From Rubrivivax sp. (GTDB taxonomy: Bacteria; Pseudomonadota; Gammaproteobacteria; Burkholderiales; Burkholderiaceae_C): a DNA stretch of 64,000 nucleotides. Where the stretch lies: NCBI GenBank assembly GCA_019635285.1, contig JAHBZS010000009.1:83909-147908 (forward strand). The letters run 5' to 3'. Each line of letters starts with the position of its first letter. Positions within the stretch are counted from its first letter, which is position 1. Below the pieces are notes generated by a model that was given only the letters and a program-made list of their open reading frames with translations, was not told the DNA's origin and did not search any database. Positions 54,006-63,932 of this stretch are shown piece after piece. A program made the translations under genes and the position numbers.

Positions 54006-54490
54006 TGCACACGCGGCCGCGCGGCTTCACGCTGCTGGAGCTGATGCTGACGCTGGCCATCGTCAGCGTGCTGCTGACGCTGGCGCTGCCGTCCTTCGGC
54101 AGCATCGTGTCGCGGCACCGCCTGAAGGCCGCCGCCGAGCAACTGGCGGCCGACCTGGGCGAGCTGCGCTTCCTGGCGGCACAGCGCGGCGTGCCGCTGC
54201 ACCTGCAGGTGCAGGCCGGCGCGCAGTGGTGCTACGCCCTGGCCACCGCCAGCGGCTGCGACTGCCGGGTGTCACAGGCCTGCCAGCTGAAGACGGTGCG
54301 CGCCCAGGACCACCCCGGCGTCACGCTGCTCGAAGGCCGCGACCTGCGCTTCGACGGCAACCCCGCCGGAGCCGACGCGGCGCTGCTGCAGGGCAGCGAA
54401 GGCGCCCGCCTGCGCGTCGCGGTCACGCCGCTGGGCCGGCCGAAGATCTGCACGCCCGACGGCGCCGTGTCGGGCTATCCCGCCTGCTGA
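54005..54490 (+). CDS. GspH/FimT-type pseudopilin
   Basis: 161 residues. The prepilin cleavage site and helix read PRG/FTLLELMLTLAIVSVLLT. The C-terminal GspH-like domain (about 55-160) has GELRFLAAQRGVPLHLQV and LTLLEGRDLRFDGN-like blocks (here VTLLEGRDLRFDGN). FimT/GspH proteins prime pilus or pseudopilus assembly. The start overlaps the previous gene (TGATG). Confidence 0.87.
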   Translation: MHTRPRGFTLLELMLTLAIVSVLLTLALPSFGSIVSRHRLKAAAEQLAADLGELRFLAAQRGVPLHLQVQAGAQWCYALATASGCDCRVSQACQLKTVRAQDHPGVTLLEGRDLRFDGNPAGADAALLQGSEGARLRVAVTPLGRPKICTPDGAVSGYPAC

Positions 54491-54671
54491 GACGCCGGGC
54501 GCAAGCCCTGCGCTTCGAGCCACCGCGGCGGATCCCGCACCGCCGGCCCGCCAGCGGTGCCGGCCGCGAGGTTGCTGCCGGCCCCGTAGGCGAAGAACAA
54601 CCTCCTGCCTGCGAAGCCCACCCGGCCTGCAAGCCGGCTGGCGCGCGCAGCATGTAAGGGGGTGGGCCCCG

Positions 54672-54998
54672 CTACACCTGCATGTTCATGATGTCGCTGT
54701 AGGCCTGCACCAGCCGGTTGCGCACCTGCACCGTGGCCTGGAAGCCGAGCTGCGCCTTCTGCATGGCCACCATCGTCTGCTCCAGGCTGACGCTGGGGTT
54801 GTCCAGCTGCAGCTCGCGCTGCAAGGTGGTCGCCTCCTGCTGCACCTGGCTTACCGACTTCAGCGCCTGCGCCATGGCCGCCGGGAAGCCCGCGCCCTGC
54901 GCGGCGGCGTCGGTGCCGGCCAGCGGCTGGCCGTCCGGGCGCAGGCCCGCACGGGCCACGGCCTGGGCGAAATCGAAAGGCTTGAGCTTGAGGTCCAT
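54672..54998 (-). CDS. fliE: MS ring-rod junction protein FliE
   Basis: 108 residues. The C-terminal half has the FliE signature SVSLEQTMVAMQKAQLGFQA and VRNRLVQAYSDIMNMQV. FliE joins the MS ring to the rod. It diverges from fliF across 187 bp, which should hold both class II promoters. The 181 bp downstream to the pilin-like gene hold no recognised gene. Confidence 0.95.
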   Translation of the reverse strand: MDLKLKPFDFAQAVARAGLRPDGQPLAGTDAAAQGAGFPAAMAQALKSVSQVQQEATTLQRELQLDNPSVSLEQTMVAMQKAQLGFQATVQVRNRLVQAYSDIMNMQV

Positions 54999-55185
54999 GC
55001 GGCATCCTCCGGTCGCGCAAGTCTAGGCAGCGGGCCGCGGCACGATGGCATGTAACTGATGGCGCTTTGCGCGCCTTCTCCAGCCATAGCCGCGGTGGCG
55101 CTACCGAACAATGGCCGCCAGAACCTGCCGCCACCGTCGGCGTGTGTCAGGCAGGCCTCACATCACCCGGAGCCCGAATCCCTTC

Positions 55186-56964
55186 ATGGACAACGCCGTC
55201 GCGCCACAGGCCCCGCAGACCCTGATCCCGCTGAACGCCGCCGCCGGCGGCTTCGGCGCGCGCCTGGCGGCGCTGCCGGCCAAGTCGCTGCTGGGTCTGG
55301 CCATCGGCGTCGCACTGCTGCTGGCCATCGCCGTGGCCCTGACCCTGCGCCAGGCCGAGGGCGAATACCGCGTGCTCTTCGCCGGCCTGTCCGACAAGGA
55401 CGGCGGCGCGGTGCTGGCGCAGCTGTCGCAGATGAACATCCCCTACCGGCATGCGGATGGCGGCAACGCCATCCTGGTGCCGGCCGACAAGGTGCACGAC
55501 GTGCGCCTGCGGCTGGCCTCGGCCGGCCTGCCCAAGAGCTCGGGCGCGGGCTTCGAGCTGATGGACAACGCGCGCTTCGGCCAGACGCAGTTCCAGGAAC
55601 GGCTGACCTTCCAGCGCGGGCTGGAAGGCGAGCTGGTGCGCTCGATCACCTCGCTGGCGGCGGTGCAGAGCGCCCGCGTGCACCTGGCGCTGCCCAACCA
55701 GAACGGCTTCTTCCGCGAGCAGCAGAAGCCCAGCGCGTCGGTGCTGCTGACGCTGCACCCGGGGCGCACCTTGGAGCGCGCGCAGATCGCCGGCATCGTG
55801 CACCTGGTGTCCAGCAGCGTGCCCGAACTGCAGCCCAAGGCGGTGAGCGTGCTCGACGGCGACGGCACGCTGCTGTCCGGCGCCGACGACGGCAGCAAGG
55901 GCCTGGACGCGCAGCAGCTGCAGTACGTGCAGCAGATCGAAGCCGGCTACCTGAAGCGTGTGATGGAAATCCTGGAGCCGGTGGTCGGCCGCGACAACCT
56001 GCGCGCCACGGTCACCGCCGAGGTGGACTTCACGCAGAGCGAATCGACGTCCGAGGAATTCAGGCCCAACCAGGGCGATGCGCCGGCCGCGGTGAAGATG
56101 GTCCAGCGCAACGAATCCATGCAGCCCGGCGCGGCCGTGCCCAGCGGCGTGCCCGGCGCGGCCAGCAACCAGCCGCCGACCCAGGCCACCGCGCCGCTGG
56201 TCGGCGGCGCGGCGCCGCTGCAGGCCGCCCAGGGCGGCTACGGCGGCGGCACCAGCCGGCGCGACGCGGTCATGCAGTACGAGGTGGACAAGACCGTGCG
56301 CGTGACGCGCAACGCCACCGGCACGCTGAAGCGGCTGAACGCCGCCGTGGTCGTCAACCACCGCAGCACCACCGACGCCAAGGGCAAGACCACGAGCACG
56401 CCGCTGAGCAGCGACGAGATGGACAAGATCACCGCGCTGGTGCAGCAGAGCCTGGGGCTGAACAAGGAGCGCGGCGATTCGCTGAGCGTCATCAACGCGC
56501 CGTTCCGCGTCGAGCCGCTGCCCAAGGTGGAACCGATCCCCTTCCACCAGCAGCCCTGGGTCATGGACCTGCTGCGCGCCGCGGCGGCGCCGCTGGCGCT
56601 GGCCCTGGTGGGGCTGGTGGTGGTCTTCAAGCTGATCCGCCCGGCGCTGAATGCCGCCATGGACCCGGTGCCCGCGCCGGCGCTGGGGCGCCAGCTGGAC
56701 GTGGTCGCCGACAACGAACTGGCGATGGCCACGCCGGCCGCGGCCGGGGCCGTCGCTGCGGGGGGCGGCGCCGCCGCACCGATGCCGCTGCCCGTGCCGG
56801 CGCTGGCCGCCCCGCAGAACAACGCCCGGCTGGACAGCGCGCGGGCCTTCGCGCAGCAGAACCCGGCCGCGGTGGCCCAGATCGTCAAGGGCTGGGTCGG
56901 CGGCGACGCGCCGCCGCAGAAGCCCGGCGGTCCACCCAACAAGGCCGCCGCCGGCGCCGCCTGA
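55186..56964 (+). CDS. fliF: MS-ring protein FliF
   Basis: 592 residues. Membrane helices lie near 34-56 (LLGLAIGVALLLAIAVAL) and 465-487 (LALALVGLVVVFKLI). The periplasmic part has ring-building motifs (YRVLFAGLSDKDGGAVLAQL, ARVHLALPNQNGFFREQQKP). The C-terminal tail binds FliG. I chose ATG 55186 because CGGAG is upstream and MDNAVAPQ fits; the frame extends to 55111. It is the first gene of fliFGHIJK. Confidence 0.95.
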   Translation: MDNAVAPQAPQTLIPLNAAAGGFGARLAALPAKSLLGLAIGVALLLAIAVALTLRQAEGEYRVLFAGLSDKDGGAVLAQLSQMNIPYRHADGGNAILVPADKVHDVRLRLASAGLPKSSGAGFELMDNARFGQTQFQERLTFQRGLEGELVRSITSLAAVQSARVHLALPNQNGFFREQQKPSASVLLTLHPGRTLERAQIAGIVHLVSSSVPELQPKAVSVLDGDGTLLSGADDGSKGLDAQQLQYVQQIEAGYLKRVMEILEPVVGRDNLRATVTAEVDFTQSESTSEEFRPNQGDAPAAVKMVQRNESMQPGAAVPSGVPGAASNQPPTQATAPLVGGAAPLQAAQGGYGGGTSRRDAVMQYEVDKTVRVTRNATGTLKRLNAAVVVNHRSTTDAKGKTTSTPLSSDEMDKITALVQQSLGLNKERGDSLSVINAPFRVEPLPKVEPIPFHQQPWVMDLLRAAAAPLALALVGLVVVFKLIRPALNAAMDPVPAPALGRQLDVVADNELAMATPAAAGAVAAGGGAAAPMPLPVPALAAPQNNARLDSARAFAQQNPAAVAQIVKGWVGGDAPPQKPGGPPNKAAAGAA

Positions 56965-56970
56965 CACGAG

Positions 56971-57966
56971 ATGGACGATCAAGGCGTAGAGAACGCAGCC
57001 ATCCTGCTGATGTCGCTGGGCGAGGAGCAGGCCAGCGAGGTCTTCAGGCACCTGGCGCCGAAGGAGGTGCAGCGCATGGGCGAGACCATCGCCAAGCTGC
57101 GCACCGTCAGCCGCGAGCGTGTCGACCAGGTGCTGCAGAAGTTCAACGACGAAGCCGGCGGCCAGAGCATGCTGGTCGACGACAACGACGAATACGTGCG
57201 CTCGGTGCTCAAGCGCGCGCTCGGCGAGGACAAGGCCAACCTGCTGCTCGACCGCATCCTGCAGGGCGACGACGTGAGCGGCATCGAGAGCCTGAAATGG
57301 ATGGAGCCGGCCGCGGTGGCCGAGCTGATGCGCCACGAACATCCGCAGATCGTCGCGGCGATCCTGGTGCACCTGGAAAGCGACCATGCGGCCGAGGTGC
57401 TGAAGGTGTTCAGCGAGCGCCAGCGCAACGAGGTGCTGGTGCGCGTGGCCACGCTGGACGGCATCCAGCCGTCGGCGATGCGCGACCTGAACGAGGTGCT
57501 GAACAACGTGCTCGCCGGCAGCGACCGCGCCAAGAAGTCCAACCTGGGCGGCGTCAAGCCGGCGGCCGAGATCATCAACATGCTGGGCACGACGCTGGAG
57601 ACCTCGGCGCTGGACTACATCCGCGGCGCGGACAACGAGCTGGCGCAGAAGATCCTGGACAACATGTTCACCTTCGACGACCTGGAGCGCCTGGACGACA
57701 AGGGCATCCAGTCGCTGCTGAAGGAGGTGCAGTCCGAATCGCTGGTCATCGCGCTCAAGGGCGCCACGCCCGAGCTGCGCGACAAGATCTTCAAGAACAT
57801 GTCGACGCGCGCCGCCGAGACGCTGCGCGAGGACCTGGAAGCCCGCGGGCCGGTGCGCGTGGCCGAGGTCGAGGCCGAGCAGAAGGAACTGCTCAAGGTG
57901 GTGCGCCGGCTGTCCGACGAAGGCGTGATCTCCATCGGAGGCGGCGGTGATGACGACTTCCTCTAA
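56971..57966 (+). CDS. fliG: Rotor switch protein FliG
   Basis: 331 residues. It has the N-terminal FliF-binding part (NAAILLMSLGEEQASEVFRH), the middle EHPQ motif (LMRHEHPQIVAAILVHLES) and the C-terminal torque helix with conserved charges (FTFDDLERLDDKGIQSLLKE). FliG transmits torque from MotAB. It lies 6 bp after fliF and overlaps fliH. Confidence 0.97.
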   Translation: MDDQGVENAAILLMSLGEEQASEVFRHLAPKEVQRMGETIAKLRTVSRERVDQVLQKFNDEAGGQSMLVDDNDEYVRSVLKRALGEDKANLLLDRILQGDDVSGIESLKWMEPAAVAELMRHEHPQIVAAILVHLESDHAAEVLKVFSERQRNEVLVRVATLDGIQPSAMRDLNEVLNNVLAGSDRAKKSNLGGVKPAAEIINMLGTTLETSALDYIRGADNELAQKILDNMFTFDDLERLDDKGIQSLLKEVQSESLVIALKGATPELRDKIFKNMSTRAAETLREDLEARGPVRVAEVEAEQKELLKVVRRLSDEGVISIGGGGDDDFL

Positions 57967-58678
57967 AGCCTTCCGCAACGCGGCGCCGCCAGCGAGCGCG
58001 GGGCCGGCGCGCACGGTCTCGCCCTATTCGCGCTTCATCCCGCGCGAGGAGCTGGGCGCCTTCGCCGCCTGGCATCCGGACACCTTGAATGCCGAGCTCG
58101 AACCCGCCGCAGCGGCCGCGCCGCCGGCCGAGGCCGCGGCGCCGCCGGCCCAGGTGGCCGCGGCGCGTCAGGCGGGCTACCAGGACGGCTACCGCGACGG
58201 GCTGGTGGCGCTGGACAGCTTCAAGCAGTCCTTCGCCATGCAGATGACCACGCAGCTGGGCCAGCTGGTGCAGAGCTTCCACACGCAGATCGACGCGCTG
58301 GAGCAGCAGATGGCGCAGGCCGTGGCGCAGGCCGCGGTGATGCTGGCGCGGCGCGTGGTGCGCGCCGAGATCCATGCCCACCCCGAACAGGTGGCCGAGC
58401 TGGCCACGCAGGCGGTGAACGCCGTGCTGCAGAGCGCGCGCCAGATCCGCGTGCTGGTGCATCCGGAGGACCATGCGCTGGTCGCCAGCGGCGCGGCCGA
58501 AGCGCTGCAGTCGCGCGGCGCGCGGCTGCTGCCGCACCCCGACGTGGCGCGCGGCGGCTGCATCGTCGAATCCGACCTGGGCCGCATCGATGCCAGCATC
58601 GACATCCGCTGGCGCGAGGCGGCGGCGACGCTGGGCAGCGAGCTGCCCTGGCACGACGACGAGGCACCCCGGCCCTGA
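57950..58678 (+). CDS. fliH: Flagellar export ATPase regulator FliH
   Basis: 242 residues. The N terminus has [21 protein letters not shown] Gly/Arg-rich YQDGYRDGL region precedes the long helix (about 85-140). The C-terminal domain has [14 protein letters not shown] and [19 protein letters not shown]. FliH binds FliI and the switch. ATG 57950 has GGAGG at eight-base spacing; GTG 57947 directly precedes it. It overlaps fliG and fliI. Confidence 0.94.
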   Translation: MTTSSKAFRNAAPPASAGPARTVSPYSRFIPREELGAFAAWHPDTLNAELEPAAAAAPPAEAAAPPAQVAAARQAGYQDGYRDGLVALDSFKQSFAMQMTTQLGQLVQSFHTQIDALEQQMAQAVAQAAVMLARRVVRAEIHAHPEQVAELATQAVNAVLQSARQIRVLVHPEDHALVASGAAEALQSRGARLLPHPDVARGGCIVESDLGRIDASIDIRWREAAATLGSELPWHDDEAPRP

Positions 58679-60090
58679 TGAACACCGATCGCGGCGCGCG
58701 CTGGACGCGCTATCTGGCCGACCTGCAGAACTACGCGTCGTTGCCGCAACCGCTGGAAAGCAGCGGCACGCTGGTGCGCGTCACCGGGCTGGTGCTCGAG
58801 GCCGCCGGCGTGCGCGTGCCGGTGGGCTCGGTATGCGAGGTGCGCGACGCCACCACCCCGCCCGGCCAGCCGGGCGTGCTGGCCGAGGTGGTGGGCTTCA
58901 ACGGCGACCGCGCCTTCTTGATGTCCAACGGCGAGTTGCAGGGCCTGACCAGCGGCGCGCTGGTGCAGCCGCGGCCGGCGCCGCAGGCGGCGCCGCAGTT
59001 CGGCGCCGAGAACCACCCCTGGCGCCGCAGCGAAGACCGCGGCCTGCACCTGCCGGTGGGCAGCGGGCTGCTCGGCCGCGTGGTCGACGCGCACGGCAAG
59101 CCGCTGGACCGGCTGGGCCCACTGGCACAGGTGCGCACCGAGCCGATGGCGCGGCGCGCCATCAACGCCATGGACCGCGACCCGGTGCGCCAGCCGCTGG
59201 ATACCGGCGTGCGCGCCATCAATGCGCTGCTCACCGTCGGCCGCGGCCAGCGCCTGGGCCTGTTCGCCGGCACCGGCGTGGGCAAGAGCGTGCTGCTGGG
59301 CATGATGGCGCGCTACACCGAGGCCGACGTCATCGTCGTCGGGCTGATCGGCGAACGCGGCCGCGAGGTCAAGGAATTCATCGAGGACATCCTGGAAGAA
59401 GAGGGCCGCGCGCGCAGCGTCGTCGTCGCCGCGCCGGCCGATGCGCCGCCGCTGGTGCGCATGCAGGGCGCGAACTACGCAACGGCCATCGCCGAGCACT
59501 TCCGCGACCGTGGGCAGCACGTGCTGCTGCTGATGGATTCGCTGACGCGCTACGCGATGGCGCAGCGCGAGATCGCGCTGGCCATCGGCGAGCCGCCGGC
59601 CACCAAGGGCTACCCGCCCAGCGTCTTCGCCAAGCTGCCCAGCCTGGTGGAACGCAGCGGCAACGGCCTCAGCGGCGTCGGCTCGATCACCGCCTTCTAC
59701 ACGGTGCTGACCGAAGGCGACGACCCGCAGGACCCGATCGCCGACGCCGCCCGCGGCATCCTCGACGGCCACGTGGTGCTGTCGCGCGAGCTGGCCGAGG
59801 CCGGGCACTTTCCGGCGATCGACGTGGAGCGCTCGATCTCGCGCGTCATGACCAATGTCGCCAGCCGCGAGCAGGTGGTGGCGGCGCGGCGCGCGCGCCA
59901 GCTGCTGGCGCGCTACAGCAAGGCGCGCGACCTGATCCAGCTGGGCGCCTATGTGCCGGGCCACGACGCCGAGCTGGATCAGGCGGTGCGCCTGCACCCC
60001 AAGCTGAACACGCTGCTGCAGCAGGACATGCACGAGCCGGCGACGCTGGACGACAGCTTCGCGCGGCTCGGTGAAGTGATCGACTCATGA
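58678..60090 (+). CDS. fliI: Flagellar export ATPase FliI
   Basis: 470 residues. Walker A is [11 protein letters not shown] (about 194-204), followed by [20 protein letters not shown] and the Walker B region [20 protein letters not shown], with [20 protein letters not shown] typical of FliI. It is the hexameric ATPase of the flagellar type III export apparatus. The ATG overlaps the fliH stop by one base. Confidence 0.97.
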   Translation: MNTDRGARWTRYLADLQNYASLPQPLESSGTLVRVTGLVLEAAGVRVPVGSVCEVRDATTPPGQPGVLAEVVGFNGDRAFLMSNGELQGLTSGALVQPRPAPQAAPQFGAENHPWRRSEDRGLHLPVGSGLLGRVVDAHGKPLDRLGPLAQVRTEPMARRAINAMDRDPVRQPLDTGVRAINALLTVGRGQRLGLFAGTGVGKSVLLGMMARYTEADVIVVGLIGERGREVKEFIEDILEEEGRARSVVVAAPADAPPLVRMQGANYATAIAEHFRDRGQHVLLLMDSLTRYAMAQREIALAIGEPPATKGYPPSVFAKLPSLVERSGNGLSGVGSITAFYTVLTEGDDPQDPIADAARGILDGHVVLSRELAEAGHFPAIDVERSISRVMTNVASREQVVAARRARQLLARYSKARDLIQLGAYVPGHDAELDQAVRLHPKLNTLLQQDMHEPATLDDSFARLGEVIDS

Positions 60091-60560
60091 CGACGACCCA
60101 AGGCATCGAATCCCTGCAGCTGCTGGCGCAGCGCGAGCAGCAGCTGTGCGACACGGCGCAGGGCGCACTGCGCCAGGCCGACGACGCGGCGCGCCGCGCC
60201 CGCGACCAGCACCAGCAGCTGCTGGCCTACCGCGGCGAATACGAAGCCCGCTGGTCGGCCCAGTTCCACCAGGGCGGCACGATGGACATCCTGCAGCACT
60301 ACCGCAGCTTCATGCAGCGCCTGGAGCAGGCGATCGCCATGCAGGCACGGCAGGCCGCACTGGCCGAGCAGCAGCAGGCGCAGGCGCGCCACGCGCTGCT
60401 GGAATGCGAGCGCCGGCTGGCGTCGGTGCGCAAGCTGATCGAGCGCCGCGGCGCCGAACTGGCGCAGGCCGGTCGCCGGCGCGAGCAGAAGCACACCGAC
60501 GAACAGGCCCAGCGCATGCGCTGGAGCCACACGCAGCGCGACCGGCTGCTGCCGCAGTGA
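60087..60560 (+). CDS. fliJ: Flagellar export stalk protein FliJ
   Basis: 157 residues, an almost continuous coiled coil rich in Gln, Ala, Arg and Glu (e.g. [40 protein letters not shown]). FliJ sits in the FliI ring and contacts FlhA. It overlaps fliI by four bases (ATGA). Identification rests on position plus coiled-coil character and size. Confidence 0.92.
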   Translation: MTTTQGIESLQLLAQREQQLCDTAQGALRQADDAARRARDQHQQLLAYRGEYEARWSAQFHQGGTMDILQHYRSFMQRLEQAIAMQARQAALAEQQQAQARHALLECERRLASVRKLIERRGAELAQAGRRREQKHTDEQAQRMRWSHTQRDRLLPQ

Positions 60561-60579
60561 CCCGCTGACGAGGCCCGCG

Positions 60580-61800
60580 ATGCTCAACGCCACCGCCCCC
60601 ATCGCCCCGCCCCAGGCCGCATGCGGCCCGACGGCCGCCGAAGCCCCCTCGGACGCCCCCGACAGCGCCTTCGCGCAGGCGCTGGACCAGGCCGAGGCGC
60701 AGCAGCGCGACGCCCGCCAAGCCGAGGGCGCCGACAAGGCCGCGCCGGCCAAGGGCCGCCATGCGACGCCCCCGGCGCAGGGCGCGCCACGGCCTGGCGC
60801 GGCGCCGGCCGACACACGCCCCGGCGACACGCCGACCGCCGCCCAGGACGCGGCCACCGACGCGCCGGCGGCCACCGAACACGACGAAGCGACCGCGGCC
60901 GACCCGTCGTCGACGCAGCCCACGCCGCAGGAACTGGCCGCCTGGGTGACGGCCTTGCCGCTGCCGCCTGCGCCCGCAACTGCCCATGGCGCACCGGCCG
61001 GTACGGCGGCGGCCGATGCCACCGCGGCGGCGGATGCCGTGCTCGCGCGCGCATCGCGTGCTTCACGCAAGACCGAGACCCCCACACCGGCACCAGCCGC
61101 CGAGGCCGCCGGCACGGTGCCGGGCAAGGAACACGCGGCCACTGCGCAGGCCGCTGCCGGCACACCCGCACCGCCCGAGCCGGACCACGAAGCGCGCCCC
61201 CGGTCGTCCGCGGACATCGCACCGGCCGCCGATGCGGCACGGCCGGTGGCCACGCACGAAGCGCCCGCCGCTGCGGCCGACATGGCCGTGGCGCCCGCAC
61301 CTGTCTTGCCCACGCCCGCGGGCGCGTCGGCCGGCGGCCCGGCACGCAGCGCCGGGCCCGCCACGCCCTTCCACGCCGAACTGCGCGTGCCGGTAGGCTC
61401 CGAAGACTTCGCGCCCGCGCTGGGTGCGCGGCTGAGCGTGCTGGTGCGCGACGGCATCGAACACGCGCAGCTGAAGCTGAACCCGGCCGAGCTGGGACCG
61501 ATCGAGGTGCGCATCGACCTGGACGGCCCGCGCGCGCAGGTGGACTTCAGCGCGGCGCATGCCAGCACGCGCCAGGCGCTGCAGGACGCCGTGCCGGCGC
61601 TGGCCGGCGCGCTGCGCGAAAGCGGCCTGACGCTGACCGGCGGTGGCGTCTTCGAGCAGCCGCGCGAGCAGCGCGGCGACGCCGCGCCGCGCCCGGGGTC
61701 GCCGGGCGGCTCGACAACGGGCCAGGAGGTCGACGACCGCGTGCCCGCCGCCGTGCCGCGGCCGGTGCGCGCGCGCGGCGTGCTCGACCTCTACGCCTGA
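60580..61800 (+). CDS. fliK: Hook-length control protein FliK
   Basis: 406 residues. The N-terminal ~270 residues are low-complexity, Ala/Pro/Thr/Asp-rich. The C-terminal domain (about 270-350) has LSVLVRDGIEHAQLKLNPAE, LGPIEVRIDLDG and ARQALQD-like (here TRQALQDAVPALAGALRESG), the switch domain that contacts FlhB. It is the last flagellar gene here, with only one base between its stop and the convergent TetR stop. Confidence 0.93.
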   Translation: MLNATAPIAPPQAACGPTAAEAPSDAPDSAFAQALDQAEAQQRDARQAEGADKAAPAKGRHATPPAQGAPRPGAAPADTRPGDTPTAAQDAATDAPAATEHDEATAADPSSTQPTPQELAAWVTALPLPPAPATAHGAPAGTAAADATAAADAVLARASRASRKTETPTPAPAAEAAGTVPGKEHAATAQAAAGTPAPPEPDHEARPRSSADIAPAADAARPVATHEAPAAAADMAVAPAPVLPTPAGASAGGPARSAGPATPFHAELRVPVGSEDFAPALGARLSVLVRDGIEHAQLKLNPAELGPIEVRIDLDGPRAQVDFSAAHASTRQALQDAVPALAGALRESGLTLTGGGVFEQPREQRGDAAPRPGSPGGSTTGQEVDDRVPAAVPRPVRARGVLDLYA

Positions 61801-61801
61801 G

Positions 61802-62386
61802 TCAGTCCAGCGACACGCGCGACAGCACGCGCTCCACCAGGCGCCAGTCGATCGGGATCTGCCCGTCCAGCATCAGCTGGGCCAGGCCGTGCACCAGCGC
61901 CCAGGCATGCAGCGCCGCGGCCTTGCGCTCGGCCGGCGGCGCGTCGGCGGGCATCAGCGCCTCGATGTCCTGGCGCAGGCCGCGCAGCGCGGACGACACG
62001 CTGTCCAGCTGCGCGTCCAGCGGGTCGCACTGCTGCGCCGCGCTGTACACCAGCCGGAACAGCGCCGGGTGGTCGACCGCGAAACGCACATAGGCCATGC
62101 CGCTGGCCAGGAAGCCGGCCTTGCCGCCGCCGGCCGCGCGCATGGCGCGGCGTTGCGCCTGGCCCAGGCGCTCCAGCCCTTCGACGGCCAGCGCAGCCAT
62201 CAGCGCGTTCTTGTCCGGAAAGTGGCGGTAGATCGCCGCGGCGCTGACGCCCACCTCGCGCGCCAGCTCGCGCAGGCTCAGGTCGTCGACGCTGCGCGCA
62301 CGCAGCAACCGCAGGCCGGCGTCGAGCAGCGCGCTGCGCAGGTCGCCGTGGTGGTAGCCCTGCCGCGGGCCGGGTTGGGCGCTCAT
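61802..62386 (-). CDS. TetR/AcrR family transcriptional regulator
   Basis: 194 residues. The N-terminal helix-turn-helix is classical: LSLRELAREVGVSAAAIYRH, then FPDKNALMAALAVEG. The C-terminal ligand domain (about 80-190) contains FAVDHPALFRLVY, as in the TetR_C_33/WHG type. It is divergent from the carotenoid oxygenase gene, and the 106-bp gap carries a perfect inverted repeat, so it likely represses itself and that gene. The inducer is unknown. Confidence 0.92.
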   Translation of the reverse strand: MSAQPGPRQGYHHGDLRSALLDAGLRLLRARSVDDLSLRELAREVGVSAAAIYRHFPDKNALMAALAVEGLERLGQAQRRAMRAAGGGKAGFLASGMAYVRFAVDHPALFRLVYSAAQQCDPLDAQLDSVSSALRGLRQDIEALMPADAPPAERKAAALHAWALVHGLAQLMLDGQIPIDWRLVERVLSRVSLD

Positions 62387-62398
62387 CTTTCGATTCTA

Positions 62399-62415
62399 TG
62401 TTGACATCGTTCACT
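62399..62415. promoter_or_regulatory. Second, weaker TetR operator candidate
   Basis: TGTTGAC-ATC-GTTCACT has the same 7-3-7 layout as the main operator. The right half matches at 6 of 7 positions and the left half at 5 of 7. The centres of the two sites are 40 bp apart, close to four helical turns, which could allow cooperative binding. Confidence 0.4.
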
Positions 62416-62437
62416 TCATGCGGCATGATGCACGTCA

Positions 62438-62456
62438 ATGTGAACGCAGTTCACAT
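62438..62456. promoter_or_regulatory. TetR operator candidate (perfect palindrome)
   Basis: ATGTGAAC-GCA-GTTCACAT has perfect 8-bp arms and lies between the divergent tetR and carotenoid oxygenase genes, 37 bp before the oxygenase ATG. This is the expected position and form of a TetR-family operator. Confidence 0.75.
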
Positions 62457-62492
62457 CGTTCCCATGAAGCGTCCCCACGCAAGGAGCAGCCG

Positions 62493-63932
62493 ATGGCCAG
62501 CCTGCTTGAGAACACCATCCGCAAGACCGTCACGCAGGGCGTCAATGCGCTGCACCGCTTCAACCGCGACCGCATGGCCGCGCCGCAGCGGCCCAACCCG
62601 TACCTGAGCGGGCCCAACCGGCCGCTGCAGCGCGAGTTCACGCTGGCACATCCGGTGGTGCGCGGCCACATCCCGCCGCAGCTGGATGGCTGCTATGCGC
62701 GCATCGGCCCCAACCCGCTCGTCAAGGTCAACCCGGCCAACCACCACTGGTTCCTCGGCGACGGCATGGTGCACGGCGTGCGCCTGCAAGGCGGCCAGGC
62801 GCTGTGGTACCGCAACCGCTGGATCCGCTCGACGCAGGTCAGCCAGGCGCTGGGCGAACCCCCCAAGCCCGGGCCGCGGCACGGCAGCGACACCGTCAAC
62901 ACCAACGTCATGTCGATCGCCGGCAAGGCCTGGGCGCTGGTCGAGGCCGGCGCCTGGCCGGTGCAGCTGGACGAGGTGCTCGACACCGTGGCGCACGACC
63001 CCTTCGGCGGCAGCCTCAAGGGCGCGTTCTCGGCGCACCCGCACCTGGACACCGCCACCGGCGCGCTGCACGCGATCTGCTACGACGCGGCCGACCCGAA
63101 CCGGCTGCACCATGTGGTGGTGGGCGCGGACGGCCGCGTGCAGCGCGAGGAGCCGATCGCCGTGGTGCACGGGCCCAGCGTGCACGACTGCATGATCACC
63201 GAGCACTACGTGATCGTGCTCGACCTGCCGGTGACCTTCTCGATGGCGCGCTACCTGGCGGGCTACGGCTTCCCCTACGGCTGGAATACGCAGCACCGCG
63301 CGCGCGTCGGCCTGCTGGGCAAGAACGCGCCGGGGCGCGACATCGTCTGGTGCGACGTCGACCCCTGCTACGTGTTCCACCCCAGCAATGCCTTCGAGAA
63401 CGCCGACGGCAGCGTCACGCTGGACGTGGTGGCGCACCCGACGATGTTCGACGACAGCCGCATCGGCCCGTCGGCGGCCGGTTCGAAGTTCGAGCGCTGG
63501 CGCATCGACCCCAAGGCGCGCCGCGTGGAGCGCCAGGTCATCGATGCGCAGGCGCAGGAGTTTCCGCGCCCGGACGAGCGCTTCATCGGCAAGCCCTATC
63601 GCCACGCCTGGACGGTGCAGCTGAAGGACGACGGCAGCGGCGAGTTCGTGCCCGACCGCTGCCTGATCCACCACGACCTGAAGGACGGCAGCCGCCGGGT
63701 GCACGACTTCGGCCCCGGGCGGCAGGTCAGCGAATTCGTCTTCACGCCACGGCATGGGCAGGCCACCGAAGGCGACGGCTGGCTGATGGGCTACGTGGTC
63801 GACACGGCGCAGCTGACCAGCGAGTTGATCATCCTGGACACGCAGCAGTTCGGCGGCGAGCCGGTCGCCGTGGTCGAGATCCCGCACGCCATTCCGCTGG
63901 GCTTCCACGGCAACTGGATGCCGGCTGTCTGA
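62493..63932 (+). CDS. Carotenoid oxygenase family dioxygenase
   Basis: 479 residues, normal for the family. Four iron-ligand histidines are in the expected contexts: SAHPHLD (182/184), SVHDCMIT (231), YVFHPSNAFEN (296) and GFHGNW (about 473). GCYARIGPNP and WFLGDGMVHGV are the early family blocks. These enzymes split conjugated double bonds of carotenoids, apocarotenoids or lignostilbenes with O2; the substrate is not told by sequence. ATG 62493 has AAGGAG upstream. It is probably controlled by the divergent TetR protein. Confidence 0.93.
   Translation: MASLLENTIRKTVTQGVNALHRFNRDRMAAPQRPNPYLSGPNRPLQREFTLAHPVVRGHIPPQLDGCYARIGPNPLVKVNPANHHWFLGDGMVHGVRLQGGQALWYRNRWIRSTQVSQALGEPPKPGPRHGSDTVNTNVMSIAGKAWALVEAGAWPVQLDEVLDTVAHDPFGGSLKGAFSAHPHLDTATGALHAICYDAADPNRLHHVVVGADGRVQREEPIAVVHGPSVHDCMITEHYVIVLDLPVTFSMARYLAGYGFPYGWNTQHRARVGLLGKNAPGRDIVWCDVDPCYVFHPSNAFENADGSVTLDVVAHPTMFDDSRIGPSAAGSKFERWRIDPKARRVERQVIDAQAQEFPRPDERFIGKPYRHAWTVQLKDDGSGEFVPDRCLIHHDLKDGSRRVHDFGPGRQVSEFVFTPRHGQATEGDGWLMGYVVDTAQLTSELIILDTQQFGGEPVAVVEIPHAIPLGFHGNWMPAV

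Noticed and set aside
55147-58014. A 955-codon minus-strand frame opposite fliF and fliG
   Set aside because: It is antisense to clear flagellar genes and is low-complexity, rich in His, Ala and Gln.
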